From Flaccisagitta enflata (taxonomy: Eukaryota > Chaetognatha > Sagittoidea > Aphragmophora): 64,000 nt of DNA. Numbering within the stretch: the stretch's first letter is position 1; each line of letters begins with the position of its first letter. The stretch spans positions 102,734,001 to 102,798,000 of the forward strand of contig OZ231126.1 in NCBI GenBank assembly GCA_965153355.1, given 5' to 3'. The translations under genes and the position numbers were made by a program. Under the pieces are notes generated by a model that was given only the letters and a program-made list of their open reading frames with translations, was not told where the DNA came from and did no database searches. Below are positions 39,598 to 50,543 of the stretch, piece by piece.

Positions 39598-41270
39598 TTA
39601 GGGAGAGTGGGGAAAATGGGTCCAGCAAAGGGGGAAAGTTTCATTTTCTGGTTCGGACATGAATCTGGGCTTGTTGAAAATGAAAAAATTTCGCGTGTAG
39701 CAGCGGGGCATGTAAATCTCTCCGCGGCAGTAGAGGTCAAAGTTGCGAGGGGTGATGCAAATGAAGCCCAGGTCAATCCCTAGGCGTAGTTTGGGGAGCG
39801 GACCTTCATAGCCTGAGAACAGAAGAAAGGTTGATTTTTAGATTAAACTGTTATTTTGCTGGTTTCTACGTTTGATCCTTTCGCGCTCCTTTTTCATTTC
39901 CTCAATGCGGCTTTTCAATGCCCGGGTGGAGTTTTCTTGATCCATGACAGCAGCCTCAAGCGTACAAATTGCCCTCTTAAGATGATGTTCCGCATTACCG
40001 TTGTGAATATATCCCGAAAAGATATCTCCGGTATCCTGGGAGAAGTCCAAAATCGGCGCCTCTGAGGGTCGGGCACGAGGAAGATCCTCGGCGGGGGCGG
40101 CGACAATTTCTGCGGCATGATCGGTCGTAAGATCGATTGGCTCAATTGGAGGAACATTGTCAGTCTGTGTAGAAAGGGGAGGAAGAGGATAAAAGAGATC
40201 GAATCAATACCTGCTTGGGTGGAAGTGTGAAATTGATTCACTTCGAGTAGGCTAGTTGATTAAGCATGTGAAATTTACCTCCGTCGGCGGAGTTGGGTGA
40301 GTTTCGGCGGCGGTGGTGGTGGTCATTGTTGTCATGACGACTCTTCTCAGCATTTGAGAGAGAGGAGGACGCGATTGGTGGTGAGGCGCTGAGATGGGCG
40401 AGGTGGTGGTAGGAATGGCGGCCGTGATGCGCCTTGCAGGAGTTGAAGAAGAGGAGGTCGTGGAAGAGGGAGATGAGGAGGAGGAGGTCGATGAGTGGCG
40501 GCGGCGGCCGGTGGTCTCGGCACAACTTGCTAGAGTGGTGGCGGTTGGCGAGGAAGCGGAAGAGAAGGAGGTGGAGGATGAGGAGATGAAGAAGAAGATG
40601 GGCAAGGATTTTCCCTTGCCTCTTGAGGAGTAGGAGGAAGAAGAGGTGGGCAAGGATTATCCCTTGCCGAAGATGGGGCAGAAAGAAAAGGAGCAGGAGG
40701 AAGAGGAGCAGAAGGAAGAAGAGTAAAAGACTCAAACTCTGAGTCTCTTCCTGCTTTTTGGAAAAGGCGACGATGGATTTTTCGCCTTTGATGCGCGGCC
40801 TCCGTCCTTTTCCTGTCCGCGAAATTCCGGGGTTTGTACCTGGACCTTCTGATGGCATCCTTGAAATATGATGGGACGCCGTTTTTCTCCCAATAGCGGA
40901 GAATTCCGGCGGCGTCGCAACCCTCTGATGGCGCCGTGAATTTGTCTGTTTAGAAAGGTGAAAAAAAGGTATAGGAAAAGATGAGGGGGATAATGGGAAA
41001 TAAGGTGGCCCTTATCTGTTAACTGTGTTTGTATTGTGTTATTTGACTCTACACAGTTCTTTTATACTCACTTTCGCCGAATTTGACCAGACCAACGACA
41101 AAGTTGTAATCCACAATATCGTGTAAATTGTCGTCATCGTCGGCGCTGACAACAGCAGCGACGGCGTCATCCGCCGTCTTCACAGCAGCCGCTGCGCCGA
41201 GATCGTTAGTTGACGTGATTGTCGACGACAACGGCGACAGCGACTTCTTCTGTGATGATGCAGTTGTCAT
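39598..41270 (-). CDS. Multi-exon gene of unknown function
   Basis: Four minus-strand coding exons with canonical GT-AG borders: 41270-41072, 40945-40279, 40164-39870 and 39812-39598 (stop). The introns are only 126, 114 and 57 bp. The ATG at 41270 directly follows an in-frame TGA. Phases match at all three joins (exon 1-2 gives Asn, 2-3 is phase 0, 3-4 gives Arg). The product begins MTTASSQKKSLSPLSS, then an Ala/Asp-rich stretch and VGLVKFGEN. A basic region follows (ILRYWEKNGVPSYFKDAIRR and RKRTEAAHQRRKIHRRL), then a Ser/Pro/Thr-rich linker. Next are a probable coiled coil (LEAAVMDQENSTRALKSRIE, EMKKERERIKR) and a Cys-containing C-terminus (IDLGFICITPRNFDLYC...CYTRNFFIF). In exon 2 the first frame meets TAG at 40530-40532, while the frame needed for exon 3 opens only after about 40657. 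An indel or unseen splice must lie there. No family recognised. Confidence 0.6.
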
Positions 41271-41333
41271 TCAATTCTTTGTTCTAGTCGTCGTCAATCC
41301 CGAGGGCGAGGACGTCGGGAATCAAATCCTTTG

Positions 41334-41575
41334 ACTGAGTGAAAGGTTGAGATTGGTAGTAATGTTTTCTCAATGGGAATGGGATAAGTAAGAATTTGGT
41401 GGGAAGTGAAATTAATGATTCCATTAATTCATTTACCTCCACAACGCGACGTCCATGGCGATGATGGAAGAAGAAGAGGAAGGGAGGATGAAGAGTTGCT
41501 GTTGTTGTTGTTGTTGTTGTACAATGTTGTTTTTGTCGTTTTTTATCGCATTGATGGGAGCTTAGGAATAACACT
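41334..41575 (-). other. Probable 5' non-coding exon and intron of the 39.6-41.3 kb gene
   Basis: On the minus strand GTTGTGGAG|GTAAATG (donor at 41436/41435) and cctttcactcag| (acceptor before 41334) bound a 102-bp intron. The upstream exon contains a (CAA)n-like run at about 41500-41520. A short open frame crosses the join and stops (GIDDD stop) just before the main ATG, so it would act as an upstream ORF. The 5' end is not defined; the BEL/Pao pol stop lies only about 115 bp further upstream. Confidence 0.4.
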
Positions 41576-41690
41576 CTGAGTGAGAAAGGAAAATGACATC
41601 AGGAATGGAGAAAATTTAAATTTCTAAGTGAATGGCGTTGGCAGCAAAGAATAAGAATGGCGATTGAATTAGCTGATGGTTTCCATTAGT

Positions 41691-43588
41691 TTATTCGTCC
41701 AACTCCAAAGGGACGATTTTACACAGATGTCTCTCTAATTTAGTCCCATTTGGTAAGTCAATTTCCACACGGCGTACATGATTCTTATCAGCGGTAAGAA
41801 TCTTATTTATCTTCCCAATTCGCCATAACTCCCGAGGCTGGAGATCATCAACAAGGATGACTATTTGGCAATTTGGTGACATATTCGGATTGCCATTGAA
41901 TCCGGAAGTCTTCAATGACTTCACGTACGCGACGCCATGATGCTCTCAAATGATCGCCTGAAGATAGGGGAGGAAGGATATTGACAGATGTAGGAGTGAT
42001 GGTGTAGGGGTAGAGGAAGTTCGCCGGGGAAAGGGTTTGTGGGTCAGAGGGGTCAGATGACAAGGGGGTGAAGGGTCTGCGATTTAAAATCCCAGACACC
42101 TCAGACAAGATGATCTCAAAGCTATCAAGATCGAGCTTGCTTTTTTGTTCATAAACTATGGCTGAGATATGCTTTTTTGCGCTCTGAACACAACGTTCCC
42201 ACACTCCGCCTGCGTGAGGGGTGTGGGGTGGACCAAAATGCCAATCCCTTGACAACTAATTCTTTGTTTGTCTGTTCCTTGTTCCATAGTGCAACACTTT
42301 CAGCCAATTCCCGGGATGCCCCTTTGAAATTTGAACCACAGTCACACCAAAGTGACTTCAAGCCTGGGAATTGGTTGTGAAATCGTATCAAAGCGTTTAT
42401 GAAAGACTCAGCTGTCATGTCTTTCAAGCTGATCAGACTGATGGCCCTTGTCGTGAAACAAGTGAACAGTAAAAGATAGCGTTTTTTCAAACCACGGCCA
42501 GTGTGTTTTAAAGAAAAGGGTCCAAAAACATCACATCCTGTTTCAGCAAATGGTTGAGTGAATTCTAACCTTTCAGCTGGGAGTTCCGCCTCTCGTTGGT
42601 GTTGAGGTTTTTTATCCCTCCTTTGGCAGTAAGTGCACGTATCCACTACTCGTTTTATGGCGGATTTTCTTCCAAAGATAAAAAATCTTTGGCGTAGTCC
42701 ATGGAAGGTCTGCAAATGAGAGGCATCAGCATTAGATTCATGTTCAAAACGGACTAAAGATTTTACAATCTCTTCTTGGCTTGGGTTGGGGAGGATCAAG
42801 GGAAATTTTTGATCAAATGAGTAAACAGTGGAATTTCCCAGCCTGCCACCCGCCCTCAAGCATAAATTTTTGTCAAGAAATGGGCTCGAGTTTCTAAGGT
42901 GAGAATCTTTCCTTCTCAATTCAAATTGAGCATTGGGCGTGTTCACTCCCAATTTGACTAGAGACTCTATCTCAGGTTGAAAATGTTTGTAATGCAAGGC
43001 ACGTACAATCATCGTCTCAGATGTCTTTAAGTCACTTGGCATCACAAATAAATGATAAGGTTTCAATTTCCTTGCATTCTTATCCCTCAAGTTAGAAATG
43101 CGTTTGGCACTAATAAACAAAAAACGCGAAAATAGTGCAACTCTCCTCACCTTTTTGTCCCAGTGCTCTACCTTCTTTGTCACTTCCAACGACCAGTGAG
43201 GAGGAGGAGGAGACGATGGAGGAGGAGGAATTGAAGGGATGCCCCCTTCCGTTTCTTCCACGCTGATCGTAAGTAGTTCCAGTGGAGAGAAATTGGCTTC
43301 GTGGCTCGCCTCCATGGCCGCAGGATTGTTTGCCTTTTGTGGAATTGGCGTGATGGGCCAATTTTCTTCCGGCTCCCGAAGGTAGTCAGGGCCTGAATGA
43401 AATGTGATCCATCAGGGGTCACCCGGGGTCAATCTGCGGGAGCTCCAATCTGCTGGGTTGTGCTCCCCGGGAATGTGTTTCCATTCAATAGTGTCCGTCA
43501 AAGACCAGATGTCCTTAACTCGGAAGTGTTTGTATGTTTTCTTTCTTCCGTCGTAATCATTGAGCCAGTTGATCACGCTTTCATTTAA
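41691..43588 (-). pseudogene. pol: BEL/Pao retrotransposon pol, 5'-truncated (RNase H tail, integrase, DUF5641)
   Basis: The reading begins in the RNase H-integrase linker (SVINWLNDYDGRKKTYKHFR, then WKHIPGEHNPADWSSRRLTP), which is diagnostic of BEL/Pao. A TGA at 43412-43414 interrupts it. Next come the integrase zinc-binding H-H-C-C (HESNADASHLQTFHGL...CTYCQRR) and the catalytic core. The core has D in ETGCDVFGPF, D in LWCDCGSNFKGA and, after a frameshift near 42250, E in HAGGVWERCVQSAKKH. NRRPFTPLSSDPSDPQTLSP and the DUF5641 domain follow. A second frameshift with a small deletion near 41880 precedes VDDLQPRELWRIGKI and the terminal VPLELDE stop. Reverse transcriptase, protease, gag and LTRs are absent. 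The stop codon and two frameshifts make it non-functional. Confidence 0.92.
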
Positions 43589-44210
43589 CTAGACCCAGAG
43601 GTAGAACATGAAAATGAGTACTTTTTTGAGAATTAGCATGGAAATCTTGTAAGGAAAACTTTTATAGTACAGAAAAAAGTGATGATGGGGGGAAATGTTA
43701 GTTTTTAACAAAGGAAAATTCTCTTTTCACCTCTGGCAGGGGGGGGAGGAAATCAAAGGATTTGAGAACGGGGAAGGAAATCAAAGGGTGGAAAAATGAA
43801 AAGATGAAAGATCTAGAAGATTTTACACTTTTGTAAGAACTAAAATGTAATGTTTAGGTGCTAAAACAGTATTCTATAGAGGTTTTTGCATTTGGCCTAT
43901 TATCAAGATATTATCTAGATATTTCCTATGACACATCTCAATAATTTTGCCAAAACCCCTTATATCATTCAAACCAATATATCACTATGTCAAGGTGCAC
44001 ACAAAGGGGCAATTTTCATGGTCAAATCATAGTCTAGAAAAAACAGAATGATAAATTCAGAATTTTTTAAAAAGAAATCATAATTTTGGCACAAATCATC
44101 AATTTATTTGCATTAACAATCACTTTGGTGTTCAAAACCAGTTGGAAAAATTGAGAGAGAAGAAAAAAAATTAGCCTCCATTCCTTGAATTGTCTTACGT
44201 AAAATTCTTA
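43589..44210. other. No gene; weak hAT-MITE-like G-run sequence
   Basis: 43680-43870 (ggcaggggggggaggaaatc, aaggaaatcaaagggtgg, agaactaaaatgtaatg) resembles the G-rich interior of the family near 34430 and 38830. Nothing else recognised. Confidence 0.4.
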
Positions 44211-44330
44211 ATCTGTCTCAGAATGCAAAAATTTGCATTTCTAAGAACATGGCCCTGTTCTAAAGACATATAAGAAAGGGGCCACGTTCTTAGAAATGCA
44301 AAATTTTGCATTCAGAGAGAGATTAAGAAT
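44211..44330. repeat. Short foldback, ~50-bp stem
   Basis: attcttaatctgtctcagaa at 44213 pairs with the inverse ending at 44330. The arms share gaatgcaaaaatttgcattt and ctaagaacatggccc; the loop is about 24 bp. It sits at the right edge of the copy-1-specific block. Confidence 0.8.
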
Positions 44331-44375
44331 TTCATGCGAAATGATTCTCCAAATTTGCTTTTCCTGTGCACTGTC

Positions 44376-44560
44376 TCCATCTGTCTATCTCCATCTGTCT
44401 GTCTCCATCTGTCTGTCTCCGTCTGTCTGTCTCCATCTGTCTGTCTCTGTCTGTTTGTCTGTCTGTCTCCGTCTGTCTGTCTGTCTCTGTCTGTCTGTCT
44501 CTGTCTGTTTGTCTGTCTGGCTGTTCATTCATCCATTCATTCATTAATTCATTAGTTATG
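44376..44560 (+). repeat. (CTGT/CCATCTGT)n and (CATT)n repeats
   Basis: Compound array of cgtctgtctgtctccatctg type ending in attcatccattcattcatta. Copy 2 counterpart: 54926-55055. Confidence 0.9.
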
Positions 44561-45589
44561 GGAAAAGTTATGATTTTTTCATAGTTTTGCTCAAGATATT
44601 AGGAAAATTGTTTGTTCCCTCATTCATTCGTTCATTTATTCATTCATAAAAAAACAACCATTCATTAATATGGTAAATGTTATTTTTTCCATCGGTCCAG
44701 TCTTTATACTAGGAAACTAATCCATTCATATATTCAAACAATAATTCACAAAAGTTCATATTTTTTTCATTAGGAAACTCTTCCGTTATTCATACATTTG
44801 CTCATTCGTTTCTACATGCATTTATTTATTCATTCATTTATCAGTTGTTGTGCTAAAAGTGTTTATTCTTTCATCCACTTGGTCAGAGTATCATGCTCAT
44901 CTGTTCATTTATTCATTTTCAATGTTTATGTATTTATTGACTCTTTTTTTCCTTCATTGATTTGTAAACTCGGCCTTAGTATTGTGCACTGTCTGTTCAA
45001 ATTCAAATAAATGAACGAGGGAATAAATGAATGGAGGAATTTAAGTGAAGGAATGGATGAAGGAATAAACGGATGAAGCCCAGAGGCGTAAGAGAGTTGA
45101 TGCTGCCATGCTTTATACCAGACTTAACATTTTCTCATTAAATGAATGAAGGAATAAACAAATAGTTGAAAGAAAAAACGTGTTAGTTTGTCCCAAAATG
45201 ATGAAAATATCATCCCTTTTATCAACTGATTGGACATGAGCGGGAGGAGACGTGCGGGCTGGCAGTGCCAATTTCGCATCATTTACCGATTTTTTTTTGG
45301 GGGGGGGAGGGGGTCATTCTACCAGGCAATACTGGAGAAGTTGGATTTGATGCACACAGCTGCGTGCTTAGTCACTTGGCACAGACAACTAGAAATGCTG
45401 AGAAAATGAAAAAAATATATAACCAAGCTAAAGCAACCATTCCATTTACGTCCGTGCATTTCAGACGTAGATAGTCAACGGAAATCTCAGTATGTATCCA
45501 TGTATCAGTTTACAAATTTTTGCGAATTTGAATTGCAAAGCCAACAAACTTGATGAAAAAGAGTATACTTTTTATATAAGAGCATAATT
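44561..45589. other. No gene; ATTCATT-rich DNA, part of duplication
   Basis: Scattered cattcattcattt motifs to 44900. 44947 is the empty site corresponding to family H element H8 in copy 2. 45285-45320 has a T/G homopolymer pair. Small frames (45265-45474) have no domain. Confidence 0.5.
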
Positions 45590-45960
45590 TTTTTAAGGCT
45601 TTTTGTTCTTATTTTTGAGGCTAAATGAAGCCTTCAACGTTTTGAATTTGAAATATAAGCTATAGGAAACCTTATAATGTACTATTACTCAATTATACTA
45701 ACTGTATTTCTATTTAGAATTGTTAAAACAAATACTGTTTGAGATTATTTTCATGGTATTTATATAATAAATCACAAAATATCATTTTAATTATACTAAA
45801 ATTAGTGTTTTATTAAGTATTATTCCTTAAGTATTACTTTAAGCAATTTTTTTTTCTCAAGATTTGAAGCTTTCATATGTTTCTTAGATGTTTTTAATTT
45901 TGGGGCCATTTGAAGCCTCGACGTTCTTATGAGCTAGGATCTTATATAAAAAAAAGTCGG
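45590..45960 (+). repeat. Family C repeat
   Basis: agcataatttttttaaggct through gatcttatataaaaaaaagt; order and motifs as at 22955-23370. Its first 135 bp lie inside duplication copy 1 and the rest outside. In copy 2 the same repeat stops at 57088, so the duplication boundary falls within it. Confidence 0.65.
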
Positions 45961-45974
45961 CAATTGACGGCTGT

Positions 45975-47359
45975 ATTGGCATTTGACGGTATGTTTTCTC
46001 CCTCATATGCTAAAAACCTATGTACCCGATCGTTTTTGATCATTTTTATAATATTACTATCTAGAACAAATGAGATTTGGGATCTTTGATCCATTTTAGG
46101 GACCGCGAGTTCCATTTATTTATCACCACTCAAAGGTGGATGTGGTGAAAATGTTGAAATTTGGTCATTTTGGGCTCAAAATTGGGCCGCTTCACTATTT
46201 AAATTTGATCCAAAATCCATGAGATTATGAAACTAGAGCTCAAGAGCTAACCAGTGGTGCAATCCACATGTTGCTAACATTTTGTTAAGATTTGAGTTTG
46301 GTGGAATTTTGATATTTTATAATTTTTGATATATTTTGCTTTTATTTTGCTTGACAAATTTAGATGAAATTGGTGACCAAATTAAAGAGTTTTTGATGCC
46401 TAACTGAATCTGGTAAAATTTTTGAAGACTCTAGCAGTGCTAAAGTGAATTTTTCATCATTTTTACTTTTGTAAAATTTAAGCACTTCCGAGATAGAAAA
46501 GAAAAAATTTATGGGCAAATTAAACTGTAGTTTAAGATCTAACCAGTGCAATGGCATGTCAATATGTTGAAGCAAATAGATTTGGCAGAACTTAGAAGAT
46601 CAGTGGGTATGATAAAATGACATTTTTAGGTCATTATGAGCCTATAAGCTCTGCCAAATCTATATGCTTCAACATGTTGACATGCTGATTGCACCACTGG
46701 TTAGATCTTGAGCTGTAGTTTAATTTGACCATGAATTTTTTGTCTTTTTCTATCTTGGAAGTGCCCAAATTTTTTGACCAAAGTAGCCAAAATGGTGAAA
46801 AAATTCACTTTTTAGCACCTGCTTCTTGAGTCTCCCAAAAATTTTGAGGGTCATACCGATCAAAAATTTTACCAGATTTAGTTAGAGCATCAAAAACTCC
46901 TTAATTTGGTCACCAATTTCATCTAAATTTGTCAAGCCAAAGCGGAGATATATCCAAGATTGTAAAAAATGTCAAAATTGACCACCAAATTCATCTGGTA
47001 AAATAACCCTCATACCCTTTCATCTTTGAAAACAGTCCAAATCTTAACAAAAAATGTTAGCAACATGCGGATTGCACCACTGGTTAGCTCTTGAGCTCTA
47101 GTTTCATAATCTCATGGATTTTGGGTCAAATTTCAAAAGTGAAGTGGCCCAATTTTGAGCCCGAAGTGACCAAATTTCAACATTTTCACCCCAACCACCT
47201 TTGAGTGGTGATAAATAAATGGAACTCGCGGTCCCTAAAATGGATCAAAGATCCCAAATCTCTTTTGTTCTAGGTAGTTATATTATAAAAATAATTAAAA
47301 ACGATCGGGTGCATAGGTTTTGAGCACATGAGGGGGAAAACATACCGTCAAATTGGTAT
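45975..47359. mobile_element. 1.4-kb foldback element
   Basis: ttggcatttgacggtatg at the left end pairs with cataccgtcaaattggt at the right. Pairing includes gaccgcgagttccatttatt (46100) with its inverse (47210), and agatttggcagaacttag with the inverse near 46660. The centre is near 46620. No coding; the target duplication is not clear, and a (GA)n array follows at 47370. Confidence 0.85.
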
Positions 47360-47368
47360 AACTCTCGC

Positions 47369-47369
<1 letters not shown>

Positions 47370-47457
<88 letters not shown>

Positions 47458-47462
47458 AAGAG
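47370..47462 (+). repeat. (GA)n microsatellite
   Basis: Pure (GA)n with a short gaaagaaag end. Confidence 0.95.
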
Positions 47463-47655
47463 AATCAAACAGTTGGGTGCTTCACATAACAAAAGTTAGG
47501 AGTATCCCTTCACCCTATTTAGGTTATGTAGAGGAGTAAAAATCATGAAGATAATCATTTTCTTTTTTTTTTTACTTTATCCTCCATTTTTGTTTTGGCC
47601 TTAAAGTTCCCACAGATTTCCCAGAATTCAGCAAAAACCTGTGTCATTTTGTTAC

Positions 47656-48331
47656 AACAGGTCGCCCAAGGGCAATATATGGTCAGCGATACCCTCTGCC
47701 CTGCTTTGAGTGATTGTGAGTTGGAGTGAGGGGAAGCAGGGCAGCGGCCCCAAAGGGGACGAAGTCCTGTAGAACACAGGGGGACTTTCGTTCGTCCTGC
47801 CTTACCTGGATGAGATGCTACATAGAGGGTTGACTGAAGGCCTTCAAGAGCTTAAATTGAGGTCTAAGAAGGCCTGAGAATGCCAATTGGAAGCTTGAGA
47901 GGACTAACTTGAGGCCTAATTTGAGGCATGAGAGGAGGTTTGAGGCATAGGAATTTCAATTTGAGGCCTGCGAGGCCTAGTTTGAGGTCTGAAAGGCCAG
48001 GTTTGAGGCCTGCTCGGTCGGATTTGAGGCCTTTGAGGCTGAATTTGAGGCCAGATAGGCTGGATTAGAGGCCTGAGAGGCTGGATTTGAGGCCTGAGAG
48101 GCTAGATTAGAGGCCTGAGAGGCTGGATTAGAGGCCTGAGAGGCTGGATTAGAGGCCTGAGAGGCTGGATTTGAGGCCTGGGAGGCTGGATTTGAGGCCT
48201 GAGAGGCCAGATTTTAGGCCTGAGGGGCCTGAAAAGGGGGGGGGGGACGAACGAACTAACTAACGAACGAACGAACGAAAGTCCCCCTGTGTTCTACAGG
48301 ACTTCGTCCCCTTCGGGGCCGCTGCCCAAAA
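47656..48331 (-). mobile_element. Family H element H7
   Basis: Minus-strand start TTTTTGGGCAGCGGCCCC at 48331. The arm gaagtcctgtagaacacagg is present on both sides (47760 and, inverted, 48281-48305). The core is a 'gaggctggatttgaggcctga' minisatellite. The tail has AAGCAGGGCA/TGCCCTGCTT and GCCCTTGGGC, ending GACCTGTT at 47656. It lies between the two duplication copies. Confidence 0.75.
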
Positions 48332-48964
48332 AGGATGAATATTTGTTTTAGAACATCATGATGTTTGTAAAAATAAATCACAATATAAGAACATAAACTA
48401 TGAAATTGCTTATAAAAAGCAAAATTACAATTCTATAAGGAGTAAAAATTTGTAAAAGTTAATTCAAACAATGTCAACATATTGTTCTATATGACTGCAT
48501 TATGCAAATTAGGTTCTCAAAAATAATTTTCTAAAAAACAGAAGATGAATGATTTTTTATATAAGAAAAATGGTAATGGTGTTAAAATTGGCCACTCCAG
48601 ATAAGGTAAAGAGGATGAAAAGGAATGGCCATCTTTTGCTATGTGAAGCACCCAAGTCAAACAGAGAGACAGAGATAGACGCGCATGGTCTCAAAAGGCA
48701 AATCAGAGATGAAATATATTTCGCTATGCGCCACACATTTCTCAAGTGTGAATACAACTTGATCCAAACCAGTCCTGATACAAGGCTACCCAAGCCACGT
48801 GCAGGTGGGCAGGAGCAGCGAATCCAAAACAGCAAAGAGCTTTAAAGATTAAGCGAGTCGCATAGCACGCAACTAAAAATACAATTTGTAATCATTGAAA
48901 ACATGATGTGATAGCCAACAATTTTAGTCAAGTGCGGCTGGGCGGGGGCTAGGATGCAGGGGGA
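48332..48964. other. No gene; family A fragment
   Basis: 48778-48875 has family A traits (acaaggctacccaagccacg, gcgagtcgcatagcacgcaa). The rest is AT-rich DNA without a recognised gene. The open frame 48549-48845 (plus) overlaps the fragment and is not called. Confidence 0.45.
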
Positions 48965-50459
48965 CAGTCAGGGCGTGTTTCTAGTGAAGATGGATAACGT
49001 GTTTGTTCCCATTGAACTCGTTTACAGCATGAATGCATATTTATAAATTTCACTGACCCATGAGGGAGCGAGCAAAGTGAGTGAGCGGAGTGAGCGGTGC
49101 GAGTGAACCAACGTAGCGAGCAACTGAGTGGCCCGTTAAAACGCGATTATCTCTGACTATAAACGCCCCCTGACTCTTGCAGGAGTGGAACACAAAAAAA
49201 CAAGGCCAAATACACAGGCCAAGACGGTGCGCCGGGCGTCATTAATTCTTTGACCTATCCCGAGCTCTATCAGACCTATCCTGAGCTCTATCAGACCTAT
49301 CCCGAGCTCTCTCAGACCTATCCCCAGCTCTATAAGACCTATCCCAGACCTATCTGACCTATCCCAGACCTATCTGACCTGTCACAAGACCTATCTGACC
49401 TATCACCAGCTGCAGCTCCATCAGATTATTCTTGTGAATGAAATGACCAGTATCATCGATGATGAATGAAATGAGTTTTCAATTGATTTAAAACATCTTT
49501 AGCAATTTTTCATTTGACCGTGACCGACAGCTGGATGGACGGACGGCCTGCTATAGAGGTGCTATGGCGCATCTGGGAATGATCCTAGCATACTTCTGAA
49601 TCATTTCCACTGATTTTTGCTTCGTGTCGAGATTTTCAACTCGAGCGTGACCGACTGACCAACCGACTGACCGACCAACTGACCGACAGACAGAGCCTCT
49701 TAAAGAGGTGCTATGGCGCACCTAAAAAGAGCTCAGAATTCACAAATGTGACCGACAGCCAACAGACTGTTGGATGGACTGACAGACTGATGGATGGACC
49801 AGCAGACGGACCGACAGTGAAAAAATTTGGCTGAGCTGAGCTGGCGAGTATGAAATATACATTATATAAGCTCTATCAACTAAAACAAAAGTCTGTGACC
49901 ATGAATGGAACGGTTCTGCTCCGTGAAGCCGCTATTTTGGGCTCAATTTCCTAATTTACATAATTAAGTACAAACCTTCCGTTGATTATAAGGGAAGGTC
50001 AAGATCAGTTTCAGTCAATTTGGAATGATGAAATTTTTTCGCGTCATGACGACGCCTGTTCGCAGATCTAACCGGGAAGAAAATCAAAAGCTTGAAAAAA
50101 AGAAAAAAAATCTTTTTAAGATTTAACACTTTTGGCAGTACCAAAAGGTAAAATATAATTACTACAACACAATTTAACACTAATCTACAAAATCTACAAT
50201 ATACTGTTTTATAGCTTTGAGGGTAAAAAAATCAATGGAGAGGAAAATCAAATGTGGGGGGGGGAATGAAATCAAATGCCACTCAATTTTATACACCCCT
50301 GTCGTCAGGGCAGCGATTTTGGACGTTTTTTCTAAGACGATACAGATCTTTTGTTTTTTTCGGGTTTTCCCGCTTGGACAAAGCTTTAATTCGAGCAGAT
50401 TTGGGTCAAAATGCATAAAACCCAGCCCTCACCTAGCCCTAACGCTAGCCCTAACCTTC

Positions 50460-50461
50460 TC

Positions 50462-50540
<79 letters not shown>
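50460..50540 (+). repeat. (CT)n microsatellite, expanded in copy 2
   Basis: About 78 bp of pure (CT)n where copy 1 (34705-34737) has about 32 bp and an extra ~50-bp CCTAACC-type stretch before it. Confidence 0.95.

Positions 50541-50543
<3 letters not shown>

Larger units (their letters stand above)
38937..44375 (-). other. 5.4-kb block present only in duplication copy 1
   Basis: Copy 2 goes directly from ggacatgtccattggtccat to (CTGT)n-type repeats at about 54926, whereas copy 1 holds about 5.4 kb between. The block contains the multi-exon gene (39598-41575) and the truncated BEL/Pao pol (41691-43588), both on the minus strand. No LTRs or terminal inverted repeats were found at its edges; the right edge lies in CTGT repeats. 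Either an insertion in copy 1 or a deletion in copy 2 is possible. Confidence 0.75.

Noticed and set aside
40238-40858. 206-codon Leu/His-rich frame overlapping exon 2 of the unknown gene
   Set aside because: It is a shadow frame; joining it to exon 3 gives an immediate stop, while the alternative frame joins in phase.
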